From Nymphaea colorata (lineage: Eukaryota; Streptophyta; Magnoliopsida; Nymphaeales; Nymphaeaceae), in contig NC_045143.1 in assembly GCF_008831285.2 (NCBI RefSeq), positions 6,703,503 through 6,767,502 of the forward strand: a stretch of 64,000 bases of DNA. Reading direction: 5' to 3'. Shown piece by piece: positions 21,364 to 32,695 of this stretch. Under the pieces are notes generated by a model. The model was not told the origin of the DNA. It did not search any database and saw only the letters and a list, made by a program, of their open reading frames with translations. How positions within the stretch are numbered: the first letter of the stretch is position 1; each line of letters opens with the position of its first letter. The position numbers and the translations under genes were made by a program.

Positions 21364-22987
21364 GCATTATATGAGACAAACCATATAGAACAGTAAACCA
21401 AATAAAAGGCTCTTTATGTTTACTATTTCCAAGACAAATACCATGGGTCATTAGGATACTACTTTGGTAATATACCTAATACCCACATGTATTCCGTCTT
21501 AACTTTATCTAGTAAAACTAGGAAATGTAAATCCAAACTATAGTTAAGCATAACACCTTTGGGTGTAAAATGACATAACTATGTAAAAATCTATTTTCAT
21601 ATTTTACTCTACTTATTCTCTTGAACATAACACATGAGAATAAGTACAACATGAAACACTAATGTGCCTTTAAATCATGCGTAGTCACTTTGGTGAGGTA
21701 TAACATGATTTAACTAATCATAGGCTCCTTGATCATGCAATAAAATTCAACCTTAGCATAATCCTAAACAAAACATGATACAAAAATATAATATGTCACA
21801 ATAACACATTTAAAATGAAATACACGAATCACATGAAGCATTTCTGCATAATCAACTTAATGCTATCTAAATTATTCATTAAAGCTCCATAAAACATAAT
21901 GAATCGGTCCCGTATCGATCTAAAATGATCGAACCAATCCATTAATCACCTTAAATGGGCATAAAAACACATATATCGGCTCCCACTAGCTTAGAATCGG
22001 TTCTGTATCAGTCCTAAATGGACCAAACCGGTGGAAAACTAGATGAACCGGTCTCAAACGACTCTGAATCGGTTCAAAAAGGCCCAAACCGGTTCTAAAA
22101 CTGAATGAACCGGTCCAGAAAAGATCCAAATCGGTCCTAAAAAGCCCGAACCGGTCTCAAAACAGTCCGAATCGGTCCCCAAAAGCTTGAACTGGTCCTG
22201 AAACGGACCGTATCAGTTTCGAAACGAACCGAATCGGTTCTGTTTTAAAGAATCAGTCCGTATGGATACGGGTCGGGTCCGATAGGACCCGACCCGATCC
22301 AGAAACTTAAAACGCGGGCGGAAGAACGGGCGGGAACGAGTTTTTTTTTTTTTTTTATAATCTTTATGGACCCGGGTCGGGTCAGCATGACCCGACCCGG
22401 GTCCGACCCACCCGCTCGACCGCGCGAGCGGTTTCGGGGAAGGCCGAAACCGCCTCCCACCACTGCTGCCCTAGCCTAACGGCAGAGGCGATGGGGGCGG
22501 CGGGAGATGCACCAGACGGCCGTCCCACCGGCGGTGGGACATATCCGGCACCCGGCGACACTACTGGCCATTCCCAATGGCCGAAGGACAAGGACGCCCT
22601 GCCCCTTTCGTCTTTGAAGCAATAAACAGAAAACTAAGTGGAAGGGCGTCGGGTGATCCTCTTTGAGCCGTCCTGAATCCCGACTCCCGCAGCCTGAGGA
22701 CGGCAGGCCGGACGTCACAGGGCTCCGAGCAATCCAAGCCTAATGCCCTCTGCCCGTTCCCCCTTTTCTGTTCATTCCCAACGCAGTGGGTGGGCGCCGG
22801 CAAGAGCCACGTCCGTTGCCTCTCCCTGTGACTGCAACAGAAGCCCAACGCTTCCATCGCCTATTGTGCAGACAGAGGAAGGAACAGGCACGCCGGTGAC
22901 CACGTTTCTGTCCTATTCCTTTGCGTAAAAAAAAACAGTATGGAAAGGGAAACGCGCAGCGATGCGTGGAGTGGGCCCATAACCCAT
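21364..22987 (-). other. Copia-2 long 5' leader with CCGGT repeats and a GC-rich part
   Basis: 1.6 kb between 5' LTR and gag. From 21,900 to 22,250 it is a degenerate array of ACCGGT/ATCGGT words every 20-25 bp. A 22,260-22,400 segment has GGGTCGGGTC / GACCCGACCC palindromes, and 22,420-22,930 is markedly GC-rich with several short open frames and no recognised domain. It could be an unusual untranslated leader or captured host DNA. Confidence 0.55.
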
Positions 22988-23386
22988 TGTTGGAACTTTG
23001 TTAGAATTCTAAATAGCGCATAAATGAAAATGCAGAAATCGAAAAAACAAACATTAATGATTCATGTGGTTTCATATAGAGCGGAAGTAGGCGACCGCCG
23101 ACTGAATGTCGGCGGCTGTGGGAAGAACGACTACAGTCCCCATATTGTCGTTCCCCTGCGGAGGTAGCGGCGGCGGTGGCGGCGGCAATGGGTTTCTCTC
23201 CTCAGCCATAGCAGCCCAGTGATGGAAACAGGCAATTCACGTATGGCTAAGGGGACTGATTACCCAGACGGTAAAAACTTGATGTGTCTCACACCATCAC
23301 AAGACACGAGTATTTATACTTAAAGGGTTCGAAACGGATATGGACCCGTATCGACTCTAAACTATCCAGATGAGGAAATCCCAACA
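22988..23386 (-). repeat. Copia-2 5' LTR (399 bp)
   Basis: Starts TGTTGGAAC and ends ATCCCAACA on the plus strand, matching the 3' LTR at 16,690-17,099. It is followed on the plus strand by the AAGCC duplication and then RLK copy D 5' flank. Confidence 0.9.
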
Positions 23387-23391
23387 AAGCC

Positions 23392-23720
23392 ATGATCCTT
23401 TAGATGAAAACAATGTCGTTCCATATATATTCTTCACACCGAAGCGAAATGAGCAGTGGACTTCGTCCCGCACGGGCTTCGAAAAGTATTCCGGCCCCCA
23501 TCTACATTATTTCCTGGTGAGCAGTTGCCCCACGCCATTAACTTCGACCTGTTCCCTTCCGCTTCACATGCTTGCTTGCACTTACATCAGCTACTTACAA
23601 AATCTAGACTTGTTTTTCTGTTAGAAGACCAATCTTCCAGGACTTTGACTCAAAAATCTAGACCATTTGGTTATATCAGAAAAGTTCACGAACCAAATCT
23701 GGGGATCGGCTGCGTAGCCT
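23392..23720 (-). promoter_or_regulatory. RLK copy D 5' flank cut off by Copia-2
   Basis: The TSD is followed by ATGATCC, the start of the shared upstream flank. A TATATATA box at 23,423-23,430 precedes the TTCACACC flank found in all copies. Removing Copia-2 and one TSD puts this box about 111 nt upstream of the inner ATG at 16,610, the spacing seen in A, B and C. Confidence 0.65.
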
Positions 23721-24087
23721 AAACAGAGTGTGTTAGGAAGCTCAACCACAGGTGACCATGCCGGGGCCTAGAGGAGGGTGATGGGGAGAGAGTTGGGGTG
23801 TTTTTGAAAATTTTTGTTTTTCTATTTTTTTTAACTTCGGATTTTTTTAGTTCATGTAGGACCCCACTTTCTCACACATCCCAACGCAATTTATTGGGCA
23901 TTGATGTAGCCAGCTTTGATCCCTGTCGGTGTTCAAGGTGTTCGGTGGGGATGGGTACCGAATGTGCGTTGGACCACAGTTGGACCCAACACACATCATA
24001 TGGGGAGCACGTATTGTAAATGTCTTTCATTTGTGGACGTGTCAGAAAGGAGAAAGGGCTGCACAACAAATCGAGTCAGGTTAAGCT
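23721..24087. other. Spacer upstream of copy D
   Basis: No gene. It resembles the flank upstream of other copies, including the CAATTTATTG block also at 27,490 and 31,300. Confidence 0.45.
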
Positions 24088-24213
24088 TGACTGATTTACA
24101 AATGAGTGGAGCTCGAGCTCGAGTATATTGCTCAAAATGTTAAATGAGTTTGACTGATTTACAAATGAGTGGAGCTCGAGCTCAAGTATATTGCTCAAAA
24201 TGTTAAATGAGTT
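24088..24213. repeat. Perfect-period tandem duplication, 63 bp x 2
   Basis: Two nearly identical 63-bp units (24,088-24,150 and 24,151-24,213) starting TGACTGATTTACAAATGAG and containing GAGCTCGAGCTC. The unit is part of a GAGCTCGA-rich dispersed repeat also seen near 25,400-25,510 and 49,260-49,430. Confidence 0.85.
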
Positions 24214-24904
24214 GAGTTTGAGTTGTAAGTAGTTTAAACTGATTTGGTTCCACTACATAAAAAATGTTGAATTATAATAAGAAAATAGTTAAATAAGTAG
24301 CAACTAAACGAGTTGATCAAGTTAAATGAGTTAACTAGAGATAACACAAAGCCAGAAATGACATGTCCCTGTAATATAATCAATCAGCCAGGTATATATA
24401 GTCTCGAAGCACTGACTGAGTCAAGAATTTAGTTGGGGACACTAATATACAATTTCACCGACAAGTCTTTACAGTTTTATACTTTTATTCATTTTCTAGA
24501 TAGTCAACCGCATGGATGTGATATTCATACGCTAACATTGTGATTCATATAAAATTTATTCTTACAAAAGTGCACATTTAACAGCTAATAAAGTTCAGTA
24601 GTCAACAATCAGTTTTTCTTAGCTTATAAAACCCATTTTTTCCATGTCCAAAAGATATGATGGTTATGTTGTTCATAAATTTATGAAAGAAGAACAAATT
24701 TACATAACTAAAATTTGGAAAATAAGAAAAAGCAAGTTCAAGGATTGACCTGCAAACATTTCGAATTAAAGCAAAATTTATATTATTAAGTGTGCCACCA
24801 AGATTTAACACAAGTTTAATAATCAACATCAGATTTTCTCAGCTTATTATGAAGTTTATGTTCTTCATAATATTAGGCGCGCACACACACACCATATATA
24901 TATA

Positions 24905-25240
24905 TATCCATTGATGAAAGCAGCAGAGGTAAAAGATTGGCTGGTGTTAATTTCAGACATGGAAGTGACGTCCGCCTTTGAACTTTCCATCTCGGGCATG
25001 TCTGGTCTTCCACTAGGGTGTCGTACGTGTGGCAGTCTTTTACACCAGCCCTTCAACAATGGGTCAAGTAGAAACCTCTATCTTCCCACGCTCAAGCATA
25101 GGCATAACAGATGCAGTGAGACGTTGCTTTCCATTCTTTTCTCAGTGTTCATTGTTGCAGGCTTCCCTGTCATAAGTTCAAAGAGAACTAAGCCGAAACA
25201 GTACACATCATTCCTTTGGTGAGAGACTGTTTCCAAATAC
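24905..25240 (-). pseudogene. RLK relic G, exon 8 (C-lobe)
   Basis: Starts after a TGGGCAG acceptor with G-TAT-TTG, the phase of exon 8 in A. It reads YLETVSHQRNDVYCFGLVLF, then ELMTGKPATM, then changes frame at a deletion (NVSLHLLCLCLS in place of the N..LT.WVMPML segment). GRPDMPEMESSKADVTSM and TSQSFTSAAFIN follow. The NPVAR end is replaced. Exons 2-7 are missing between here and exon 1 at 26,807. Confidence 0.75.
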
Positions 25241-25574
25241 CTGCCCACAAGCAAAAAGTTGGTTCAAAGGCTAAATTCATCCGGCCAATGATATGTTTAT
25301 AAAGGTACACTTACATGCAGAAATGTAGCAAAAACAATTTCTAAATATGCAGAGACAAAATAATCAGAGCCATAAATGTACAATGCATTGTGAGTAACTC
25401 TAATCTCGATTTGACTTGAACTCGCTTGTGTAAGGTTGACTCGAGCTCTACTCATTTATTAACTTGAGTTAAAACTCAACTTATAAATGAGTCGAGTTTG
25501 TTACACGTCTCAGTTTGTTAATCTTTTGAAGAATGTCAGTAATTTTTGAGGAATTGTAACATTGTTTTTAGTTT

Positions 25575-27570
25575 TCTTTTTTTTCTATTTTATTTAAAAA
25601 AATATATGAATCATGCTGCAGCTGCACTAGCATAAACAATTTGAGCTTGAGATCGGTCTCAGTTTGGAGGTTCCAGCCTAGCAATATGTGCTTCAAGCCG
25701 AGCTTGTGCTCAGTTTGCTCGTTGCACAATCCTAACTAAAAACATGATCAAACGGACCATATCATTCTAAAGATAGATGTGGGCAATGTGTCCATCAATG
25801 TTTCCGCAGGCTCACCTACTTTTCCCGACTTTTGTATTTTTCTTCGGTCTTTTTATGCATGTTACTATTTGACAAATAATTATTAAAACGTTTAATTAAT
25901 ACCAGAGCAAACGAACCAAAGAAATTTACTTTAGACGAGAAATTATATTCTTTCATAGAAATTTCAAAAGGCACAATAATTTTTTTTTAACTTACAACAT
26001 TACATTTATATAACAGTTTTGAACCTGGAGCTATTTTAGATTTAGAGTTCACTTTAAAGAACCATTGTTTTGAAAATTTGTCATCGTTAATTCCTAATAA
26101 CTCATATATATATATATATATCAGACCTTTTAAATTTGTGTTAAAAAGTATTTTAAACAAAAGGTGAACCGCCTAATGTGTTTATCAACATTAATTTTGA
26201 TGTTATAATAGTTATTCATTTTTTAATCTATTAAAATAAAAAATAAATAACTTAGTATTTGTTTCTTACCAAATCACTCTATAAGGTCAGATTGTAGAAA
26301 AATATTCACATAATTAACTTTAATGTGCACAGGTCTTGTTGCTTGGCCAAGTAGCTAGTCTGGTTTTACCAACTACCTTGCTCACTCATGAGAGCCGTTC
26401 AATTCATCTCAACAAATTATTGAGAGGAAAAGAAGAGAAAAATAAAATAATAGGTATTTCATCCTGTAGTATTATTACAATTTGTTTTCACTGTTTTTCT
26501 TCCAACCATCCACCAAACAAATCAAACCTTCATCAGGGATGAGGTCCACAAAATTTATGTAACCCCCACATGATCACCCCCAACCCACCTTGCTCATGCT
26601 GCCCAGCACCCACTCACTCAACGTGAAGACAGGGAGGTGGGGTGGGGGTCAATTAGAACGCGTAATGCAAGCACGAAAGCTGCTCAAAATTTTGCTGATT
26701 AATTTACAAGCTTCAGCCAAGATTTAAGACATCCAAATCTCTAAAGCAGAAAGCTGGGAAATTAACAACAGGCCAGCTATATTTCAGTTCTAGGGATGGA
26801 TCTCACCACATTGGCCATCAACCACAAAGACATAGGTGAAGAGAACCGCAGCGATCAAGAATGAGAAGACGAGAAATGGATCACCATTGACCAGTTGCCT
26901 CCGCTCCTTCTTCCTTCATAGATCTTGAGGTCGCAAGCATCGTGATCAGGAGAGTAATGAGAAGCCATGATCCGTCAGATGAGAAAAATGTAGGTCGGTT
27001 TATATTCTTCACAGTTCACACAGAAGCGAAATGAACAGTGAGGCTTCCTCCCCCGCCGCTTGAAAAGGATTCCGGCGCCCATCTACACGGTCTGCATTAT
27101 TATCAGAAGGGCGCTGAGCAGTTGGCCCACGCCATTAACTTCAACCTGTCCCCTTCCACTTGACTTGCTCGCCTAGCCGTTCATCAGCCACTTGCAGTCA
27201 AAACTCTAGGTCACTTGGTCATATCAGAAGTGTTCACAAACCAAATCTGCCCACCAGCCGCCGCATGGCAGAAAAGGAGTGTGCTCAGGTGCTCACACAC
27301 GAGTGATCGAACCGGCATAGAGGAGAGTGGGTGAGATATGTACCCATAGAAAAAGTGGGGAATTTTTACGAATTCTTTAAAATGTTTTTTCTAACATTTA
27401 AACTTTTTTTACTATCAATTTTTTCTTTATAAGGGCCTGTCTGACCAAGTCAAGTGTATTCTAGCCATTACCAAGCCAACACACAATTTATTGTGCACCG
27501 TTCGAATGTGTGTAACCAGCTTCCATCCTAAAGCCCTGTCCATGTCCAATGGGGAATGGTTTGGACAAGA
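25575..27570. repeat. Left member of a ~2-kb tandem duplication
   Basis: Matches 29,010-31,375 almost throughout: the TGAATCATGCTGC start, the GAGATCGGTCTCAG block, a (TA)n plus AT-rich repeat member (26,101-26,400), exon 1, the TATA region and the CAATTTATTGTGCACC end. With the exon 8 relic on its left, the repeating unit is about 3.4-3.8 kb. Confidence 0.8.
26807..26887 (-). pseudogene. RLK relic G, exon 1
   Basis: Begins ATG GTG ATC CAT TTC, then lacks bases relative to A (FKRNLFS is replaced by FSSSHS) and runs into TGA. The rest of the signal peptide and the phase 1 GTGAGATC donor remain. A TATA-like box lies at 26,999-27,005. No ectodomain, TM or kinase N-lobe exon follows before 25,240. 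Confidence 0.7.
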
Positions 27571-27775
27571 GCAGTTAAGTCGACCTGGGCACCATACCAG
27601 ACCACTTGCAGGTAACTGAGCTCAGGCCCGAGAAAAAGGCATTAGGTCAGTCCGAAAAATTTATCAGGCTTGCTCGGCTGGCCAGATAATTATAATCTTT
27701 TATTACGTAAAATTTATTTTATATTATTTTATATTAAAACAATTTAATCGGACCGAGCCCGGGCCAGATTCTAAA
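27560..27775. mobile_element. Truncated relative of the hAT MITE at 31,428
   Basis: Shares GGTA..TGAGC..GGCCC, the ATTTATCAGGCTTGCTCGG block and the AT-rich centre with TTTAATCG..CGAGCCCG. Neither terminus nor a target duplication is preserved. Confidence 0.5.
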
Positions 27776-28362
27776 ATATGTAAAAGTAGGTTCAAGGATT
27801 GACCCGCAAACATTGTGAATTCAAGAAAAAATTATATTCTTAAGTGTAGAACCAAGATTAATACAAGTTTAATAATCAAGAATGTGATTTTTCTGGTCCA
27901 ACTTGATTTAGAAACATGATCGTTGGACTAGGTACCGATCTTTTATCGAGTGTCAACCTTGTTGACGGGCATGTGCATAGCCCCTTATTCTCACTTTCAG
28001 CTGTTCAATCTTCCTCCTTTTTGGTCCATATGCATTGATGGGACTTAAATGTTTCAGTTCCTCAAACAGCCATGAATTTGAAATGGCAGATTCAGTCATT
28101 CAACAAGGGTTGTAGGCCATTTGAATAGTGAAATGAAAGTCTGATTGTATAACACATTGTTATTAACCAACAAATGACAACCACATTGATTTCATGAAAA
28201 GTAAAGGAACACGCAAGATTGTTTCAAGAGCAGTTGTTCCAACCAGTGATTTAGCATAGATGAGATGCCCTTTTTAAATGAAGAAAAAGGTTGTGCAGTT
28301 TGAAATATGAAAAAGCTAAGAGGCAGAGTGAGGAACCCATGGCAGCAGAGGAGATGCATGAA

Positions 28363-28432
28363 CTATCTCGCCACCGGATTATGAGGGACTTCATCAAAAG
28401 AAGATTGGCTGTGGCTGATCATCGTTTCAGAG
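28363..28432 (-). pseudogene. RLK relic I: last ~23 codons of exon 8
   Basis: Minus strand reads SQSSFDEVPHNPVAR then TAG at 28,363-28,365, the C-terminus of copy A with one change. It joins directly at about 28,432 to the 3' flank of relic H. The conserved RLK 3' flank lies to its left (27,950-28,360). Confidence 0.7.
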
Positions 28433-28774
28433 TGAGCTTTTGTATCCCTTACCAGTCAAGTTAGCCAATGGCACCTCTGTTCCCTCTATCTCATCCCCAA
28501 TTAAGATTGTTTCAGTTCCTCAAGCGGCCATGAATTTGAAACGGCGGATTCAGTGATGCAATTGGAATGCTAAGGACATTTGAATCATCAAATAAAAGTC
28601 CAGTCGAATCCCAAATTCTTATTAACTACAAAAAATACATTCTCATGAAAAATACAGGAACACAAGATTGTTCGAAGAGCATAGTTGTTCCAACCATTGA
28701 TTAACATAAATGAGATGCCCTTTCTCAATGAGGTAGAAAGCTTCAAAGTTTGAAACTATGATGCAGAGTGGGGA

Positions 28775-29012
28775 ATTGATGAGGGCAGCAGAGGTAGAAG
28801 ATTGGCTGGTGTTAATTTGAGACATGGAAGTCACATCCGCCTTTGAATTTTCCATCCTTAATGCCGCCTTCAGCGTCAGTACGATCTCAGGCATGCCTGG
28901 TCTTCCAGTTGGATGTTGCAAGTGTAGCCGTCTTTGCAATCGTTGCTACTTTCCGGACAGATTCGATGTTACACCGGCCCTTCAACAATGGATCAAGTAG
29001 ACTCTCTATATT
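28775..29012 (-). pseudogene. RLK relic H, exon 8 fragment
   Basis: Contains KGRCNIESVRKVATIAKTAT, then GRPGMPEIVLTLKAALRMEN after a frame change, and ends SQINTSQSSTSAALINS. At about 29,012 the exon stops inside the sequence for the SLLDP region and is joined to the intergenic sequence that starts the 25,575 duplication. This is a recombination junction. Confidence 0.75.
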
Positions 29013-31375
29013 CCCTCTCTATTTTATTTAAAAAAAATATATATATGAATCATGCTGCGGCTGCACTAGCATAAACAATTTGAGCTTGAGATCGGTCTCA
29101 GTTTAGAGGTTCCAGCCGAGCAATATGTGATTCAAGCCGAGCTTGTGCTCAGTTTGCTCGTTGCACAATCCTAACTAAAAACATGATCAAACGGACCATA
29201 TCATTCTAAAGATAGATGTGGGCAATGTGTCCACCAATGTTCCCGCAGGCTCACCTACTTTTCCCGACTTTTGTATTTTCCTTCGGTCCTTTTATGCATG
29301 TTACTATTTGACAAATAATTATGAAAACGATTAATTAATACCAGAGCAAACAAACCAAAGAAATTCACTTTAGACGGGAAATTATTTTCTTTCATAGAAA
29401 TTTTAAAAGGCCCAATAAACATTTTTTTCAAGTTACAACATTAAATTTATGTAACAGTTTTGAAACTGGAGCTATTTTATATTTGGGGTTCACTTTAAAG
29501 AACCATTATTTTGAAAATTTGTCATCGTGAATTGCTAATAACTCATATATATATATATATATAAAGAGATGGAGAGTAATTGGTAAATGCTAGACCACTT
29601 AGATAATATATAAAAATCAGACCTTTTAAATTTGTGTTAAAAAAGTGTTTTAAACAAAAGGTGAACTGCCTAATGTGTTTATCAACACTAATTTTGATGT
29701 TATAATAGTTATTCATTTTTTGATCTATTAAAATAAAAAAAAAAAACTTAATATATGTTTCTTACCAAATCACTCTATAAGGTGAGATCGTAGAAAAATA
29801 TTCTCAGAATTAACTTTAATGTGCACAGGTCTTGTTGCTTAGTCAAGTAGCTAGTCTGGTTTTACCAACTACCTTGCTCACTCATGAGAGCCGTTCAATT
29901 CATTGTAACAAATTATCGAGAGGAAAAGAAGAGAAAAATAAAAATAATAGGTATTTCATCGTGTAATATTATTACAATTTTTTTCATTGTTTTTCTCTCT
30001 ACGGTCCACCAAACAAATCAAAGGATCATCATGGATGAGGTCCACAAAATACATGTAACCCCACATGATCACCCCCCAACCCACCTTGATGTTTCTGCCC
30101 TGCACCCACTCACTCAACAGCTAAAACGTGAAGACAGGGAGGTGGGGTGGGGGTCAATCATAATGTGTAATGCAAGCACGAAAGCTGGTCAAAATTTTCA
30201 GATTAATTTACAAGCTCCAGTCAAAATTTAAGACATCCAAATCTCTAAAGCAGAAAACTGGGACATTAACAACAGGCCAGCTAAATTTCACCACATTGGC
30301 CATCAACCACATAGGTGAAGAGAACCGTAGCGATCAAGAACGAGAAGGGGTTCCGCTTGAAATGAATCACCATTGCCCAGTTGCCTCTTCTCCTCCGTTC
30401 GTAGACCCTGAGTATCTTCTTGAAGTCGCAAGCCTCATGATCAGGAGAGGAAGGAGAAGCCATCATCTCTTAGATGCAGAGAAACATATTCGTCGGTTTA
30501 TATTCTTCACACGGAAGGGAAGTTAGCGGTGAGGCTTTGAAAAGTATTCCGGCAGCCATCTACCAGGCCTGCATTATTACCTGACACATGGGCAGTTTCC
30601 CCCACACCATTAACTTCTCTACTTATCCCATTCCACTTGACTTGGTCGCTTGAATTAATGGTCTCGCTACTCGTCAACTACTTATCGAGTTGTTCTAAAA
30701 TCGTCAACTACTTATCGAGTTGTTCTTCTACTAGAAGCCCACCCTTCCAGGTCCGCGACTCAAAACTCTAGGTCGGTTTATATTCTTCACACCGAACCGA
30801 AATGAACAGTGGGGCTTCTTTCCTCGCGGCTTGGAAAGTATTCCGGCGCCCATCTACACGGCCTGCATTGTTATCAGAAATGCACAGAGGTGTTGCCCCA
30901 CGCCATTAACTTCAACCTGTCCTCTTCCACCTGACTTGCTCGCTTAGCAGTTCATCAGCCACTTGCAAAATCTTCACATGTTCTTCTAAGCTTCCAAGTC
31001 CAGGACTCAAAACTCTAGGTCACTTTGACATAGCAGAAGCGGAGTGCGCTCGGGTGCTTACACGCATGTCATCGGACCGGCTTAGAGGACAGTGAGTGAG
31101 ATATGCACCCAAAAAAAAAAAGATGGGTCATTTTTAAGAATTTTTTAAAATGTTTTGGTCATTTTTAAGAATTTTTTAAAATGTTTTTTCTTAACATTTA
31201 AACTTTTTTTACTATCAATTTTTTCTTATAAGGGCCTGAGCCCTGTGTCTGACCAAGACAAGACAAGTGTATTCTAGCCATTACCCAGCCAACCCACAAT
31301 TTATTGTGCACCAATCGAATGTATGTAACCAGCTTCCATCCTAAAGCCCTGTCCGTGTCCAGTGGCGAACAGTTT
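29010..31375. repeat. Right member of the tandem duplication
   Basis: Counterpart of 25,575-27,570. It differs by a duplicated promoter module (30,486-30,560 and 30,765-30,850), a 30-bp internal tandem repeat (CGTCAACTACTTATCGAG twice near 30,680-30,740) and a duplicated TGGTCATTTTTAAGAA block near 31,130-31,190. Confidence 0.8.
30292..30373 (-). CDS. RLK relic H, exon 1 (intact signal peptide, orphan)
   Basis: 27 codons, [20 protein letters not shown] then YVVDGQC, ending in phase 1 at a GTGAAATTT donor. The frame is intact, but no ectodomain, TM or kinase N-lobe exon follows; only the exon 8 fragment at 28,775-29,012 remains. TATA-like box at 30,497-30,503. Confidence 0.6.
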
Positions 31376-31419
31376 GGACAAGAGCGAGTTAAGTGTCATC
31401 CTATATATGTATATGTGTA

Positions 31420-31764
31420 CTCTTGACTAAGCTTGGGTACGACTGGGCCACAGCGGGTACCTGAGCCCGGTCCCCAAAAAAGGCACCAGACCAGTTCGAT
31501 AAATTTTTCGGCTGACTCGGCTAGGCTCCATAAATTTTTTATATATTTATATATAGTTTATTAATTTTGATATATAATTATAATATTATTACGATTAATT
31601 ATATTTATATATTATTTTATATTAAAAAAATTAATCGACTGAGCCCGAGCGAAACTCGAGCACGGGTTTTAATTGTTGGGTCGAGCTCAAGCTCAAGTTT
31701 TGTGTGTCGAGACCACATTATGAGGCCTGGTCGGGCGGACCTGATACCCACGCTTACTCTTGAC
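31420..31764. mobile_element. hAT-type MITE, 329 bp, with TIR and 8-bp TSD
   Basis: Element 31,428-31,756, flanked by CTCTTGAC at 31,420-31,427 and 31,757-31,764. The left end TAAGCTTGGGTA and the right end read in reverse TAAGCGTGGGTA form a 12-bp terminal inverted repeat with one mismatch. The centre is AT-rich and non-coding, with GAGCTCAAGCTC words. Same terminus as the 4,014 element. Confidence 0.85.
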
Positions 31765-32279
31765 CCATCACATGGGTGGGTCAAGAGCCATTGCACGTCG
31801 CTGGCCTCGTGGGTTAAAGTGCGGGTATCTTTATATGTCCTTCAAGAATCTAAGTGGTTCCGCATTGCCATTCGAGTAAGTAGCGAGAACACACGGCCCA
31901 GTAATATAATCAGTCAGGCATATTTATATCCATATATATACTCTCCAAGCACTGACGGGGTCAAGAATTTAGGCGGGGGAACTGGTGCAATTAAAACGAT
32001 AAGTCTTTACATGTCTGATTCGTTTTCTAGTAAGGTCAACCGCATAGATGTGACCTTCATAAGCTAACGTTGTGATTCATATAATTATATTCTTATATAA
32101 GTGCACAATCAAGACCTAATAAATTTCAATCGTCAACGATCAGTTTTTTTAGCTTATAAAACATTTTGCATTTCCAAAGATTTTGATGTGTATGTTGTTG
32201 ATTACTTTAGGCATGAAGAATAAATTTACATTACCAGTTTTTGGAAAATATGTAAAAGTATGTTCAAGGATTGACCTGC

Positions 32280-32695
32280 AAACATTGTTATTTGGAACTT
32301 GGTAGGGGATCATTGGATCCCTTACTTAGTTAAGCTAGCCAATGGCGCCTATGTTTCATCTGTCTCGTCCTCAATAAGACTCTTTCAGTTCCTCAAGCTG
32401 CCATAAATTTCAAATGGCAGGTTCAGTCATTGAACAAGGGCTGTAGGCCATTTGAATAGTGAAATGAAAGTCTAACTGTATCACACATTGTTATTAACCA
32501 ACAAATGACAACCACATCGTTTTCACGAAAATTAAAGGAACACACAAGATTGTTTGAAGAGCATAGTTGTTCCAACCAGTGATTTAACATGGATAAGATG
32601 CCCTTTTTCAATGAGGAAAAGGCTCTGCAGTTTGAAATATGATGAAACTAAGAGGCAGAGTGGGGAACCGATGGCAGCAGAGGAAGATGCATGAA
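32280..32695 (-). other. 3' flank / 3' UTR of RLK copy A
   Basis: Conserved after the stop codon of every copy (also 27,950-28,360, 28,440-28,775, 41,750-42,070 and 50,650-51,050). Such conservation fits a 3' UTR, but a poly(A) signal cannot be assigned with confidence. Confidence 0.5.

Larger units (their letters stand above)
16685..23391 (-). mobile_element. Copia-2: full-length Ty1-copia LTR retrotransposon with TSD
   Basis: The element spans 16,690-23,386 (6,697 bp), flanked by 5-bp duplications AAGCC at 16,685-16,689 and 23,387-23,391. The LTRs begin TGTTGG and end CCAACA. Domain order on the minus strand is gag, protease, integrase, reverse transcriptase, RNase H, which defines Copia. 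A hand count gives about 23 differences plus one 11-bp indel over 399 bp between LTRs (near 6%), so the insertion is old. No initiator-Met PBS is recognisable next to the 5' LTR. It lies exactly at the upstream ATG of RLK copy D, in the same orientation as that gene. Confidence 0.93.

Noticed and set aside
22476-22857. Overlapping open frames in the GC-rich Copia-2 leader
   Set aside because: High GC lengthens random frames; no recognisable protein. Kept only as a composition finding.
24088-24213. Tandem repeats considered as a CRISPR-like array
   Set aside because: Only two adjoining 63-bp units without unique spacers, in a plant genome.
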